Source of the DNA: Haliclystus octoradiatus
Lineage: Eukaryota > Cnidaria > Staurozoa > Stauromedusae > Haliclystidae
Length of the DNA: 64,000 bases
Assembly: GCA_916610825.1 (NCBI GenBank)
Contig: OU744449.1
Location: 19,003,344-19,067,343 of the forward strand
Reading direction: 5' to 3'
Both the position numbers and the translations under genes were made by a program. Below are positions 21,754-33,709 of this stretch, in pieces (within the stretch, counting starts at the first letter, position 1; each line of letters opens with the position of its first letter). The notes beneath the pieces are model-generated. The model made no database searches and was not told the origin of the DNA. It saw only the letters and a list, made by a program, of their open reading frames with translations.

Positions 21754-22857
21754 TCAAATAATAGATATTTCTTTTTGATTCTTTCTTATTGGATATTCTG
21801 GGAAGATCTCAGCAGAAATTTCTACACCTGTGCTTTGAGATTCATCGTGTGTGTTTGAAGATCGTGGTTTAATGGTTTTAATGGTCATGTGTTTACTGCT
21901 GTACCTATTGCTCCATTGAGTTCTCATTCTAAGCGTAAATTTAATAGCTCTACGCATAGCTTTTATTTTCCAGCAATAGATGATCGGATTAAGTAAGGAA
22001 TTAAATACGAATAAATAGATACATATAGGAAAGAAATGAGAATTGAGTGATATTAAATTTGGTGAAACTATTTTGAATCCCAATCCAATCAGATATGGTA
22101 TGAAACATGTTGTGAAGGCAACAACAATACATGCCATCATCTGCGTTATCTTTCTATTTTTATGACGCTCTCTAGCCACTTTCACATTGTTAACCTGACG
22201 TAAACGAACTTTTTTTGAAAATCGATAACAACGAATGTGAACATAGGTATTCCATGCCAATGCAACAAACAATAAAACTGTTGATGTGCTTTTGAATAAT
22301 ATGCTTGACTTTGTAAATATTGTAGCAAACGCTATAACTAAACATATGATATTTATCAAAACCATTAGTTTGATTATAGTAGCTTTACGATACACAAGTT
22401 TTTGGTAAAAGAAAGGATGAAAAATTGCCAAATACCGATCTACTGCTAACATTGTTATGCCGCATAAAGTTGACATTAAAGCCATTCGAACTATTACACC
22501 AGAAAATGAAATGGCCATACAATGATCTATGGGATCAGGTACAAAGTATACGAACGTAAAAAATGGACAGAGTACAAATCCAGTAAGAAAATCACCCAAG
22601 GCCATACAAGAAATGAATACATTACTAACTGTTTGGAATTTCTTATTCGTTAGCAATGTGACAAGTACAACCCCATTGCAGCTTGTTATTATCACACCAA
22701 GCAATATAGACAAAATTCCCATAATAATTTGAACAATTGGATGTATATGAGGTATACCCAAGGCGTATAGAGATTCTCTGCAAGCTAAATCAAGATATTG
22801 CTCAATTGTTTCTTCCATTCCTCCGTTTGACAAATTGGTTGAGTTAGATTTGTCCAT
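21754..22857 (-). CDS. GPCR2, orphan class A G-protein-coupled receptor
   Basis: An intronless receptor of 367 residues from the ATG at 22857; the open frame extends 16 codons upstream but without an ATG. The N-terminus carries two N-glycosylation sequons (NST, NLS) and C26. TM1 has N61, TM2 D89, TM3 ends with DRY at 140-142, and TM7 has NPIIY at 290-294 followed by CWK. C113 is 28 residues before the DRY Arg. Extracellular loop 2 is minimal and has no Cys. TM5 lacks Pro, and TM6 has CFIP rather than CWxP. The third intracellular loop is short and basic. The C-tail is the longest of the four (about 70 residues, Ser/Thr-rich) and ends ISII, a possible class I PDZ ligand. The ligand is unknown. 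Confidence 0.94.
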   Translation of the reverse strand: MDKSNSTNLSNGGMEETIEQYLDLACRESLYALGIPHIHPIVQIIMGILSILLGVIITSCNGVVLVTLLTNKKFQTVSNVFISCMALGDFLTGFVLCPFFTFVYFVPDPIDHCMAISFSGVIVRMALMSTLCGITMLAVDRYLAIFHPFFYQKLVYRKATIIKLMVLINIICLVIAFATIFTKSSILFKSTSTVLLFVALAWNTYVHIRCYRFSKKVRLRQVNNVKVARERHKNRKITQMMACIVVAFTTCFIPYLIGLGFKIVSPNLISLNSHFFPICIYLFVFNSLLNPIIYCWKIKAMRRAIKFTLRMRTQWSNRYSSKHMTIKTIKPRSSNTHDESQSTGVEISAEIFPEYPIRKNQKEISII

Positions 22858-22868
22858 TATCGTTTCAT
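22857..22868 (-). promoter_or_regulatory. Three-codon uORF overlapping the GPCR2 start
   Basis: ATG AAA CGA TAA on the minus strand, in a different frame, ends so that its TAA shares one base with the GPCR2 ATG (TAATG). If both lie in the mature 5' leader, translation of GPCR2 would depend on leaky scanning or reinitiation. Confidence 0.45.
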
Positions 22869-22909
22869 TTATTATAGCCTCTTGAATCAAGGTTTGAAAT
22901 ATCAATTAG

Positions 22910-25860
22910 CAGTTAGAGAGAGCAACCATGACAACAACAAACCCGAACATCTGAAAGAGTAATAATAATAATTCATTTATTTATAGTTGTTTGAAATTAT
23001 CATTTCGTACTTATCAAATATGGAAGAAATGCTTATGCCATATTGTGCTCTCAAGATTTCGTTCACGATAGCATCACAAATCATGCACCAGTTCTATGAA
23101 TAATTCACAACTTGTTTTCTCTTTCGAAATGTAATAACACTTTCTACATATATCTATGAACACTATAGTTACCAAGCTCAAACTCAAGTTATGTATCGTT
23201 TAAACAAAAAGAAGCCAACATTTAATAATAATGATATCTGTCAACAATTAAGCTATCTTCTATAAAAATTGATTTGATTATTGTAATAGTAATATTAAAA
23301 ACTAGTTGCAAAAGTGTGGTCTTTTGGGAACACGATCAATGATAAGACTGTAATAATATATAATATATATGGCTCATACAAATGGCTTACGACCAACAAA
23401 TGCCTATAGATAACACGTGAGACTGCAATATATATATATAATTACTAATTAGACACCATGTCTCTGTAATATCAACAACAAGAATGGTACCCCATTCCTC
23501 TATCTACACCTGCAATATTTCAAAGAGAGTCAGACGCAGTGGAGTACCGTATACGTACTTTCAATGATTAACACCCGCACCTTTCTCTTGTACGCAGCTG
23601 TACGCTTTAGCATGGCCCCCTTACCCCTAAAATGAGTGCACGTATTTAATGGATGATTGGGGTAATAATTAACTTAATTTTCAATGTTTATAGCAGGCTT
23701 TTCTAGAACGACAACTATGAGACCCTGTGAACATAACGAAGATTAAACTGGATTTGATTTATTATTCAAATTTCACATAGACAACATTGTCACATCCGGG
23801 AGCTTAAATTCTTGTCTAGACTCTCTATTACCACGAGAGAGCCATCTAGAAATGAATTTGCAAACCTAACAAGAGGTGTGGTTATTTGAGTTCCCTTTAG
23901 TTCTTCTAACTCGTCATATCTGAATTTATGACAACTATGGAAGATCGATTACAGGAAGTACATATAGGGTGCTGATTTCAATGTCACATATACAATACAT
24001 AACTATGAAATAAATATATATATTACATATTTCATATACATATAAATATTACAATAATTATACATAAACCAGCTTGATAATAGCAAATCTAATTCATGTA
24101 AGTACAGTTCCACATACAAATATATAGTTACTTCAAAAATATAGCAGAACACGTTGTAATTATACTTTCAAATTAAGAAATAGTTCCTTCCTCGATGATC
24201 AAATGAGACTCACTGATGGCTGAAATAAGCTGTATAAAGATCGTACAAAGGTTCCTATACTACCCATCCATGCATAGTGATGCATACTGGTGACCGAAGG
24301 AGATGCTTCGACGGGGCTATGGGAGAGTAGTATCTTTTCATAATGTTTTGTATCGTGAATTGTGTTATTTACAAGTTTCTTTGTCAGCTATGTCTGACCG
24401 TGATTTGTGGCGTTCTTTGTGTATCAAATATGTAAGGCGTAAGAGGGACGGCACATTCCTATAATGTGACTGTCTATACCACTACTATAGTGTTGCACCA
24501 GTAAATTTAGAACAGAAACATGCGATCTTATCCAAGTTAGTCATAAGTTGAAACAATATAACAAGGCAGTAATACTTTCAAATATCTATTTGACAATTAA
24601 CAAATGGATTATGAATGAACGGTTTTCTAAAATAAGATAACAATTTAAATTAATATCAAACTAAATACAAAATAATTTAATAGCAATTAACATTAAAATG
24701 ATAAATACCTTGATTTATCTTCATAATTTAGTACTGGACAACAATTTAAACACTTTGCTTGTCAATTAAATTTCATACCCTTTTATCTCAACGGAGATCA
24801 CAATACAACAACGACCAGTACAGAAAACTAAAAACATAGCTACAAATAAGGATGTTGTCACGTGACTTACTTAAATCCGTTACTCGCAGAGGTAAAATAC
24901 CGTCCCCCATGAGAACACTCAGGTTCTCATAACTAAACAATAGATATTTTATTACAAAGATAATTAACTTCAATAAAATTAACTAAAATATTAACAAGAA
25001 TATGAAATAAAATGCATCTACAATTTCACAATTTCTAATCTTTAATCTATTCATTAATACAAATTGTATGAAATTGTATAACTAGTTTTGAAGTGGATAT
25101 AGTCCCGGTAGCCGGGTATTTGGTTGAAAAAAAGTAAAATCCCGGCAGTCTTTAACATTTACTAACATCCTTTATTTTCTTTTGTACTTTCTAATTTTTA
25201 TTTTAATATAAGACTGATTCACTTAAACTCCTTCTAAGTTACATACCTTTGCAATAAGCTTAGTTAACATCGAAGAAATCGTATTAACTTAAACTGTTTT
25301 CACACATCCAACACATCTTGTTTACCCCCAAATAGTACTTCCCATAATTATCACTACCAGGCAAAATACATTTATTTAATACCGTTACCAGATAATTATG
25401 GCACTGACTATTCGCACCGAAACTTTCTTAACGCCAACCAAATGATTAACATTTGTGCATAAAACAACTCTTCAATCAATTAAACTATTTTAATCCATTT
25501 TAATATTAATGTAGTATATAATCCGAGTCCATTATAGTAAACATAATATCAGCATAGCAAACGGAATACAATTAATTCCTGTCCAATTTCAACATTAAAG
25601 TGCAAATCAAAAAATTCCATTGAAATAGTCCTTCACAAATCCAATAATAAACAATATCAGTACAAATATTCCATTGTAAACAATTGTTGTCCTTTAACAA
25701 TAACTTTGCATATTAACATAAACTATATAGTTACTACAATATTACCAAGTTTTTCCGATATCAATCCAAACAACGGATTTTAAGTTTTCTATTGTTTACA
25801 TTTTGTAATTACATTGTTCTTATAGCGAATGGTTCCTGTTTATTGCTAAGATTTAAAGTT
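22910..25860. other. Long non-coding AT-rich region
   Basis: No gene recognised. It holds a short (TA)n run near 23430-23442 and one copy of a dispersed repeat at 24313-24490. Confidence 0.5.
24313..24490 (+). repeat. Dispersed ~178-bp repeat, copy 1
   Basis: Aligns without large gaps to 37871-38048 in the same orientation, with roughly ten differences. It runs from GGGGCTAT to CACTACTATA. There are no terminal inverted repeats, poly-A or coding sequence. An unclassified repeat family. Confidence 0.85.
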
Positions 25861-25869
25861 TGATAACTA

Positions 25870-27390
25870 GAACTTATTTTGATGTCGGCATTAGCTGGTC
25901 ATCTCTGTTTTATTATTTAAAAGTTTTTCATCTGAACAAATAATATGGTATTTTTCAGTAAGGCAAAGGTCACATATCTTTGATTTGCTGTTGTATGCCG
26001 TGGCAGATGATAATATGGACCAGTTTATTGTGTAATCTTTTTTGTCGTTTTTGAGTGTCCAAATATGTTTTGATAATTCCGTTGAGTTAATGTATTTTTC
26101 TTTCTTAAATGTTAATTTGTGTTGTGAATATTTATCTTAAATTTCCCTTCTTTAAGGCCGATGTAATTCTGGGAATTCTGTCTTTCCGTAATTTCTTCTG
26201 TTGTGATATTAGCGTTGTACACGACGCTTGTTTGGAGACATTTGTTATCTAGTGGGCATGTTTTTTATTCCTGCAGTTGCATGATTTATTGGGCTGTGCG
26301 TTTTGTGTTTTCTGAGAATTAATCATGTTATTGTTATAGCTGGTTAAAATCGCTTTCATATTGTGCAACTATAACTAACTTTCACTCTGTTAAGGTTTAA
26401 TATCTTGTGATGCGGATGCTGTTTTGGAAAATGTTATGTAAAAGTTTGAGAAATATTTTTCCGATATTGTTCTTGACGCTTTTATTGAAGTTGGATTGAA
26501 CCAAATGATCTGTCTCCGTCTATTTTTTCTGCTCCTGGTAGTGCGCGGAGCGTCTAAGAACACCATGGTGGCCACTCGACTTCAGGGTTGTCTCGTATTC
26601 ATGTTTGTTTTTTTCAAATACGTCTTCGTTTATAGATATGTCGGATAGTCGTTGATTAATTGCTTTTGGAATATATTTTATTATGTTTGGTGGAAGGTTA
26701 GATTTGGTGTTAATGTAAGGTTGATCGCCTTGTTTTCTAGAAGGGTAGTGAGTTCAGTTTGATAGATTAAAGGTTACGTCTAGAAATTTAGTAGTTTTTA
26801 GATTAGTGTCAATTGTAATCTTTAAGCCAAGTTCTTTGAAGGTTATAATTATTCTTTTCCTAATGCTTTCTGTTTGCGGTCCTGATTTTCTTTCTAGGAC
26901 AGCTAGTCCATCGTCTCTGTACAGGCCAATTATGTTTATCCCGCGTATCTTTTCGAGTTTGCTTGATACGAATAGGCCTACCAGTTCACACATCTCGGCA
27001 CCGTCAAAGTTTCTTATTGTGACGTCAAAAAGACTGCCACTAATTCTTTTTATCCATGCTTCAAATAGAACAGATTTCCTGCATTATAATATGGTATTCT
27101 TCTTCCGTGATCGATGTAAATGTTCTGACAAATGATATGGCATTTTCTAACAGTTTTTCGTTTATTGTTGGATAGAAATTTTCTATGTCGAATACGACGA
27201 AAGAGGATTGATGCTTACTGTTAAGTAATTAAACAAATTTATAACAGAAGAAGTATTTTTTCATTGATTGAAGTTGGCTTTTGATTTTATTTTGTTGTTA
27301 ATGTTTTCTACAATGTTCTTGCTTACGATGCCTATTTCACTTTCGCCGGGTTAATGAGTCTGCATTTTAGTATAAATCTTAGAAAATACT
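25870..27390 (-). pseudogene. Penelope-like element relic (RT plus GIY-YIG)
   Basis: Minus-strand pieces in order: KCRLINPAKSEIG near 27350, RT motif A FVVFDIENFYPTINEKLL near 27210-27150, the catalytic box GLYRDDGLAVL and FKELGLKITIDTN at 26930-26800, a linker with PPNIIKYIPKAINQRLSDIS near 26700-26640 and IIWFNP near 26500, cysteine remnants, then YIGLKEG near 26160 and a TELSKHIWTLKNDKKDYTINWSI tail near 26090-26020. This order, with the GIY-YIG endonuclease after RT, defines Penelope-like elements. The RT box has Arg where most have Val (YRDD). Stops and frameshifts throughout. Confidence 0.78.
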
Positions 27391-27547
27391 CAATAAAAGA
27401 TGAAACAGTAAATACAACATGTGTTCAAGTAGCCATCTTGGAAACACTCAGGTTGCCTCGTTTTCAAACAACAATAACTAGTACACGAATAGCATGAATT
27501 GTATAACTTCTTCCTTTACATAACAATGTAACTTTAGTAATAGCTAG

Positions 27548-28375
27548 TTAGCAAGATTGAATAAGTCTCTCTTGAGCTTGACGGTCTCTCGTTGATTTCT
27601 TGAGCGGTAGGCTTTTGATTGATAATCTAGTCACATCACCATTTTGAGCAGGCTCTTGACTCTGTGGGACATCAACATCAATGCTTCCATCAGGGTCTTG
27701 GCTCATTGGATCATTGTCGGTATGCTGTTGATGAACCATCTTCTTGTCATTTGGCACAGCGATTAAATGTTGTCTATTGCGTCGATAGACTAGACCTTGT
27801 TCATCTTGCACGACATAAGATCTTGGAAGTGCTTCCGCTTTTCTCCACAACTTTTGTTTCTTTGGTTTGAATCTGACCTTATCACCATCAATCAACACGG
27901 GCAGGTCTTTACTTGAGGTATCATAATAGCTCGTTGCTTGGATTTGGCGCTTTTTCAATTGTTCAACTACACGAGAAGGAGATACAGTCTGCGGCACAAG
28001 CAGCCTTCTGTGAGTTGGAAGTGATGTCCTTGTCCTGCGTCCCATTAACATCTGAGCTGGAGAAAGGCCAATATCTTCAAATGGAGTGTTGCGCAACTTC
28101 AACAATGCCTAAAACGGGTCTCTGCCAGATACTTGAGCTTTTCGAAGCAATATTTTCGACGTTTTTACTGCACGCTCTGCTGCTCCATTTGATTTTGGAT
28201 ATTCTGGGATACCAGTAACATGCTTGAAATTCCAGTCTATTGAAAATTTCTTGAACTCGTGTGATATGCTGAATATATGTTGAGTGTTGCTGAATTGTGG
28301 TCCTTTATCACTGTATACAGTATCTGGAATCTCAAATCTTGCAAATATCTTCTTAATGTTTGTGATAACACACAC
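27548..28375 (-). pseudogene. Gypsy-2 integrase core and C-terminus
   Basis: Two pieces in one frame. The second catalytic Asp is in VYSDKGPQFS near 28320, the catalytic Glu in NGAAERAVKTSK near 28170. An in-frame stop lies at about 28108, then the post-core region (LKLRNTPFEDIGLSPAQMLMGRRTRT) and C-terminal domain. The first-Asp segment near 28440 is shifted out of frame. Confidence 0.85.
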
Positions 28376-28481
28376 AGCAGTTGCGCTTTATAGTTGTTCA
28401 ATCTCAAATATTTTGAGAAAAATCCGTTAGTAACAAATACGTTTGACCATCAAACTCAAAGAGGTCACATCCTATCGATTG

Positions 28482-29315
28482 TCATGGTAGATCAGGAATA
28501 TCATGTGGCTGCAACGTTTCTTTCTGTTGTCTGTTACGGAAAGAATTACGTACTCCACATGATGATACAGTATCTTTAATTTGGGCCGACATAATAGGCC
28601 AAAATACATACTTTCTGGCAAGGGACAAACTTTTGTTTTCTCCCATATGACCAGCATGAATGTCTTTTAACACCTCTTTCCGCATTGAGCTTGGCACAAC
28701 AAGACGATCCATTTTAAAGATGATACCATCTTCAACGCTAAGTTCATGTCTCATGTTCCAGTACTCTTTTGCTAGTTCATCAACAGAATTTTTTATTTCT
28801 GGCCAACCATTTACAATGTAATCCATCACAACAGTTGATACATCGTCAGTTGAAATGGCACGCTGGAAGGTTTCAATAGACCTATTTTGAATGCCAACAT
28901 TGTTAATCATGCTTATGTGGAGATTTAAATCGTATTCTGGAACATTTTCAGTGTTTGAAACAGCAGATCTGCTTAAGCAGTCAGGAAGTACTTGCTCTCG
29001 GCCTGGAACATATTTGATATCTAGAGCATATTTGGTCAACTTTAACAGCATTCTTTGAAGTCTTGGTGGTGCATCGTTCAGATTCTTTCGAAATATAGCT
29101 TCTAGCGATTTGTGGTCAGTTTCAACTGTTATCTGCCTTCCGCAGATATAGGTAAGGAATTTTGCTACACCCCATACCATTGCTAACAGCTCCCTCCCTA
29201 TGTTCGTATATCTTCGTTCACATTCAGTTAGTCTCTTTGACCCATAGGCAATTGGTCGTCCATCCTGAAGTATAACTGCACCAAGTCCAGTCCCACTAGC
29301 ATCGACAGTCAGCAC
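28482..29315 (-). pseudogene. Gypsy-2 RNase H and integrase zinc domain
   Basis: 277 open codons. RNase H: LTVDASGTGLGAVIL (Asp), RRYTNIGRELLAMVWG (Glu), ITVETDHKSLEAIF (Asp). Then LPDCLSR, and the integrase N-terminal zinc region HAGHMGENKSL...SSCGVRNS. The second Cys of the zinc pair is Arg, so the HHCC finger is broken. The frame starts only after a break near 29320. Confidence 0.88.
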
Positions 29316-29768
29316 TGTGTTCTTTTTGTGTTAAAATAAGCAAGGACAGGAGCATTGATTAAGGCTTTCTTCAAAGAATCAAATGCCTCTTGTTGAGTTG
29401 TGTCCCACACAAAATTGGCACTCTTCTGTGACAGCTGAGATATCGTACCTTGTAAATCAGCTTTGTTTGGTAGAAATTTATCTAGGTAGTTGACTGTACC
29501 CAAAAAAATGTAGAATTCCTTCTTTATCTGTTGGTGCTGACATCTGTTGATTGGCTTAGATCTTTTCAGGATCAGGTTTCAAACCATCCGACGTTAATAC
29601 ATGTCAAACATAAGTTACTTCTGTTAAATTGTATTTAAATTTCTTTGGACTAAATCACAACCCAACTTCACGTTCTCTTTCTAATACCAAATTCAACTTT
29701 TGATCTAGATCCTTCTGATCTTTGCCACATACCAAAAAATCATCAACAATAATGTCTACTGGCAATCC

Positions 29769-30524
29769 CTAAAACAAACGATCAATCTCACGTTGGTACA
29801 ACTCTGGAGCAGGTGAAATTCCAAATGGTAGTCGGGTGAATCTATATCTTCCCCATTTAATGCTAAATGTGAATAATTTAGAGCTTGGCAAATCAACTGG
29901 TAATTGCCAATATCCACTGCAAGCATCAAGAACAGCAAACACTTTGGATACATGGATACGAGAAGCAATATCTTCAATTGACGCCATCGGATAGTGTGAA
30001 CGTTTTAGAGCCTTGTTCAAATCTCGGGGATCTATGCATATTCGGATATCTTTGGCACAAGGTCTTGTTGACTGTTGGGCTGATTTCCGTTTGTCTACAA
30101 CAACCATTGAAGATACACATGCTGTGCTCGATGTCTGCTTAATAATTACACCCATGTCTTCCATTTTCTTTAGCTTCTGATGGACAGGTTCTTGTAATGC
30201 AACTGCGAGGTGCGTGGACTACTGGCTACATGATTCATCAATTTCCAAACTGGCAGAATTTTCCAGCAGTCCTGGTTGTTCTGAGAAACAATCGCTGAAC
30301 GTTTTAAGCACAGATGATGAATCCAATGGAAAAATTCTGAAAGTTGGTATTTTGGGGCGCATGTCTGATATGCATTCAACATTCATAAATTTGACCACCT
30401 CGAGATCCAAACACGCATCACAGCCAAGAAGTGGTGTAAATTCTTCATCAACCACCAAGAACGGAATGTCTAAACTGCGAATCTTGTACTGTGGGTGTAG
30501 ACGATCACAACCTTTTGGATACAC
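29769..30524 (-). pseudogene. Gypsy-2 protease end and reverse transcriptase
   Basis: One frame with a single stop near 30219. First the C-terminal part of the protease (FLVVDEEFTPLLGCDACLDL), then RT fingers and palm (RICIDPRDLNKALKR, FAVLDACSGYWQLPVD with the first catalytic Asp, RLPFGISPAPELYQREI). It stops at 29769, just before the catalytic IIVDDFLV, which is readable in the same frame after the stop. RT thumb pieces follow at 29309-29503 in another frame. Confidence 0.87.
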
Positions 30525-30928
30525 AGACTTGTCTGCTTGCTGTGCCCGCTACACAATCATAAGTACTCGGTTCATGTATGTATACTCAATAATGACAACA
30601 GTAATATAACATAACAGTAAATATAATTCATCATTTCAATTCGCCGTTCTAACCATCTCTGCTTCTGGCATGCGGTCCTTACACGAAAATCAGGCTATTC
30701 ATCCAGACGAGGCTGGTTATCACTACACTCGCCTTTTCTTTTAAAGTAGATTCGAAATTTAACGTTTAAACAGAATATCAATTTAACAATTAATAATATA
30801 TATATTCAATCATTTATCCTATATTATATAATTAGATATATTATATATTTTTTCAATAATAAAAGATAAAATAAAACTTCAAGATAACATTAAATGCGTT
30901 GTATATGTGTATTCTACTTTTCCGCTGT

Positions 30929-31635
30929 CTACATGCGAGGATCAAATCTCTTAGGTGGGTTTATTACCAATCCTGACCTAGTTACGACTTTATCATTTGT
31001 AACAGCTGGTCTGGTAACGGTCTTAACATGTGATCGAGAATGTATTAGTTCTTTCCCTCCTTCTGTTTCAACAGTCACACGATCCGGTGTGCTTGATTTT
31101 ACTTCACCATAAACGGTTTTGTGGTCTTTAGTTTTCAATAAAACGCGTTCTCCTTCCAGTGGCACTGCTAATTGCATATTAAGTAACTTTTTATCATGAT
31201 ATACTTTCATAATAGATTTTGCTCTGTTGGTCTATAGGATTAACAATATCATTTGTTTTCAATTCCTCGATCGATGGCACTGCCGTTCTAGGTCTTCTAC
31301 CAGTAAAAGCAAGAAAAGGCGTGGGCCCTATCATCCGATAATGTGTCGTTCTTAACGTAAATAGCACTTGTCGTAAACGTTGTTTAGTATCATCCGACGT
31401 CATGACGATACCACCTTCTTTTAAATGATCGATGAAACCGTTCTATCATTCCGTTTGATCGTGGATACCGTGCTGGAGACTTACGCAAACGAATGCCCCA
31501 ATTTCTGCAAAACGTTTTAAAATCATTCGAAATAAACTGTGGGCCATTGTCACTCATTAATTCAACTGTTGGTCCATAACGGGAAAAAACGCAATCCAAT
31601 GCATCAGTCACATCAGAAGTTTCTTGCTTTTTCAA
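30929..31635 (-). pseudogene. Gypsy-3 integrase core and C-terminus
   Basis: Three overlapping frames. LMSDNGPQFISNDF (second catalytic Asp) and NGMIERFHRSFKRR (catalytic Glu) at 31390-31635; LRTTHYRMIGPTPFLAFTGRRPRTAVP at 31194-31403; and the C-terminal domain (LEGERVLLKTKDHKTVYGEV) at 30929-31210. The frame changes twice. Confidence 0.86.
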
Positions 31636-31668
31636 CGGAAAAATTTCCGGACCGTGATCCGTAATCTA

Positions 31669-32745
31669 CTATTGACAGGTAAGGCTTTGATTGACATGGA
31701 AAATATCTGTGGCTATTGTATGCCACGGAGGTAACATCTCCGACGGTTTTAACTCTTGTTCTGGCCACTGATTTTCAAATTCTTTGCAAAATTGGCACTG
31801 ATGTACTGCAGCTTTAATTTCAGAGCTCCTCCGAGGCCACCACACTGAATATAATTGTCCTTGTGTCGACTTTATTCCTAGGTGACTATCATGAGCTAAA
31901 CTAATCAATTGTTCCCGTAACGCTAATGGTATCACAATCTCGGTTCCTTTTAGCAATAAACGCGGCGTCTTATTGACAGTCAACAAATGTCTCTCCTTAA
32001 AGTAGCCGTCTAAAGATTCTGGCAATTTAGACCAATCATTGCTTTCGATTGCTCGTATAATGGAAGATATGGCATTACTATCAATAGTTGCTTGAGCTAC
32101 ATCTCCAAATGTTAAAAAATGATGACTTAAACAATCCGGTCCCACAATTAACGATGCAATTTGCTCATACTCACGCCCAGACATTTCAGTTGTTTTATCA
32201 ACAGTTGGAGCCCGAGAAAAAGTGTCTGGTAGACGGTTGATTTGCTCTTTATCAGCATGGTAAGTAATTTTCACTCCGTACGGAGCTAGTCGCAATAGCA
32301 TTCGTTGCAACCTTGGCGGAACGTCATCGAAGGGCTTGTCCCATATCTTCTCCAATGGCTTGTGATCTGACCAAAAGTCAACGTTATCACCAAGAACAAA
32401 TTGACGAAATCGATCTGCTCCAAATAATAAAGAGAGCATTTCTCTCTCCATTTGAGAGTATCGTTTTTCAGTCTTCGTGAGTGACCCACTGGCTGTCATA
32501 ATTGGAGTCCATATTTCGTTCTGAAATTGTAAAAGAATAGCACCTAATTCATACGGACTGGCATCACCTTGTATAGCGACTGGTAATTTGGGGTCATAAA
32601 AACTAAATGATTTTGAGGCAGCGGCTTTCAACGCATTTTGAATAGAGTGCCATGAGTCACTGATAGCTTTTTCATCGAATGTTTCTGATAGTATCTCTCG
32701 TATACCCTTGTCTAGTGTTGATAAATCAGTTAAAAACCGCTGCAA
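31669..32745 (-). pseudogene. Gypsy-3 RNase H and integrase N-terminus
   Basis: The longest open piece of the element, 358 codons. It covers the RT thumb end, RNase H (AIQGDASPYELGAILL, KRYSQMEREMLSLLFG, VDFWSDHKPLEKIW) and the integrase zinc domain with HDSHLGIKSTQ and CQFCKEF intact, ending at a stop just after the first integrase Asp (ATDIFHVNQ). Confidence 0.9.
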
Positions 32746-33025
32746 ATAATTTATTGTTTCTAACTATCGTCTTGCTTGTTCTACGCTCTTGGGAGGGGAC
32801 AAACACAGCGCAGCAGTAATTTTATCTTCATCTGGTGAAACACCATTCTGTGAAATGGTATGTCCTAAGAATTTAGACTTGACTTACCAATTTCACACTT
32901 CTTATTATTCAACTTTGCTCCAATTTCTTCCAATCTCTTTCATACTTTTTTTAATCGTTCATTGAAAATCGCTCATCAAAGTCTTTGCTACATATCAGAA
33001 TGTCATCGATATACACATGGCAGCC

Positions 33026-33709
33026 TTATAAATCAGCTAAATGATCTGCCATAACCCTTTGAAAGATTTCCGGAGCAGAACAAATGCCAAATGGTAATCT
33101 CAAGTAGCGATAATTTCCTTTGTGCGTTGCTATGGTAACTAATTTTGATGATTTATCATCCAATTTAACTTGATTAAATCCTGATTCCAAGTCTAATTTG
33201 GAAAACACAGTTAAGTCATGCAACTTTGAAAATAACGAATCAGGAGTAGGTATAATGAAACTTTTACGTTGAATATGTTTATTCAGTGTTCGGAAATCTC
33301 CACAAATACGCGGAGCACCACTCTTTCTATAAGCAACCACGATAGGCGATAACAATTCTGTGGGACCACGTACACGCTTAATAATGGTTTGGCGCTCCAT
33401 TCGGTCCAGCTCCACGCCTACAGCATCGTGCAAACGAAAGGCCAACTTACGAGCGCCTTGAACTAATGGCGTTGCGTCCCATTGTATATTTGCCACAGCA
33501 ATGTTTTTTGACGTATCCAATGCACTCACAGTTACATTATAACCATCTGGTAATGACAAAGGGTGGCCCTCCATTGACAAGTAATCACTATAACTTAGTA
33601 AAGGGCATGAAGAGCCGTCAACAGTGCATGCTTTGATTAAAATCGGCTTTTTATTTGCCACTGTTGCTAATTTCACATATTTTTCAGTACCTTCACCAAG
33701 GATTTTCAT
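33026..33709 (-). pseudogene. Gypsy-3 reverse transcriptase
   Basis: 227 codons ending in the RT palm: APRICGDFRTLNKHIQRK, FSKLDLESGFNQVKLDD (first catalytic Asp), YRYLRLPFGICSAPEIFQRVM. A stop at 33026-33028 precedes the catalytic VYIDDILI, which is readable in the same frame beyond it. The N-terminal third overlaps the end of the protease. Confidence 0.88.

Larger units (their letters stand above)
27548..30537 (-). mobile_element. Gypsy-2 retrotransposon relic, cut by Gypsy-3
   Basis: Ty3/Gypsy protease C-terminus, RT, RNase H and integrase on the minus strand. Its 5' end (LTR, gag, protease active site) is missing: the Gypsy-3 LTR begins at 30538 in the protease region, and what follows Gypsy-3 is not Gypsy-2. 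The purine-rich stretch near 27515 on the minus strand may mark the 3' LTR start, but I could not define that LTR. Older than Gypsy-1 judging by the number of breaks. Confidence 0.85.

Noticed and set aside
22858..22905. GPCR2 starting 16 codons further upstream
   Set aside because: The upstream extension begins with TTG and has no ATG; the first in-frame ATG is at 22857.
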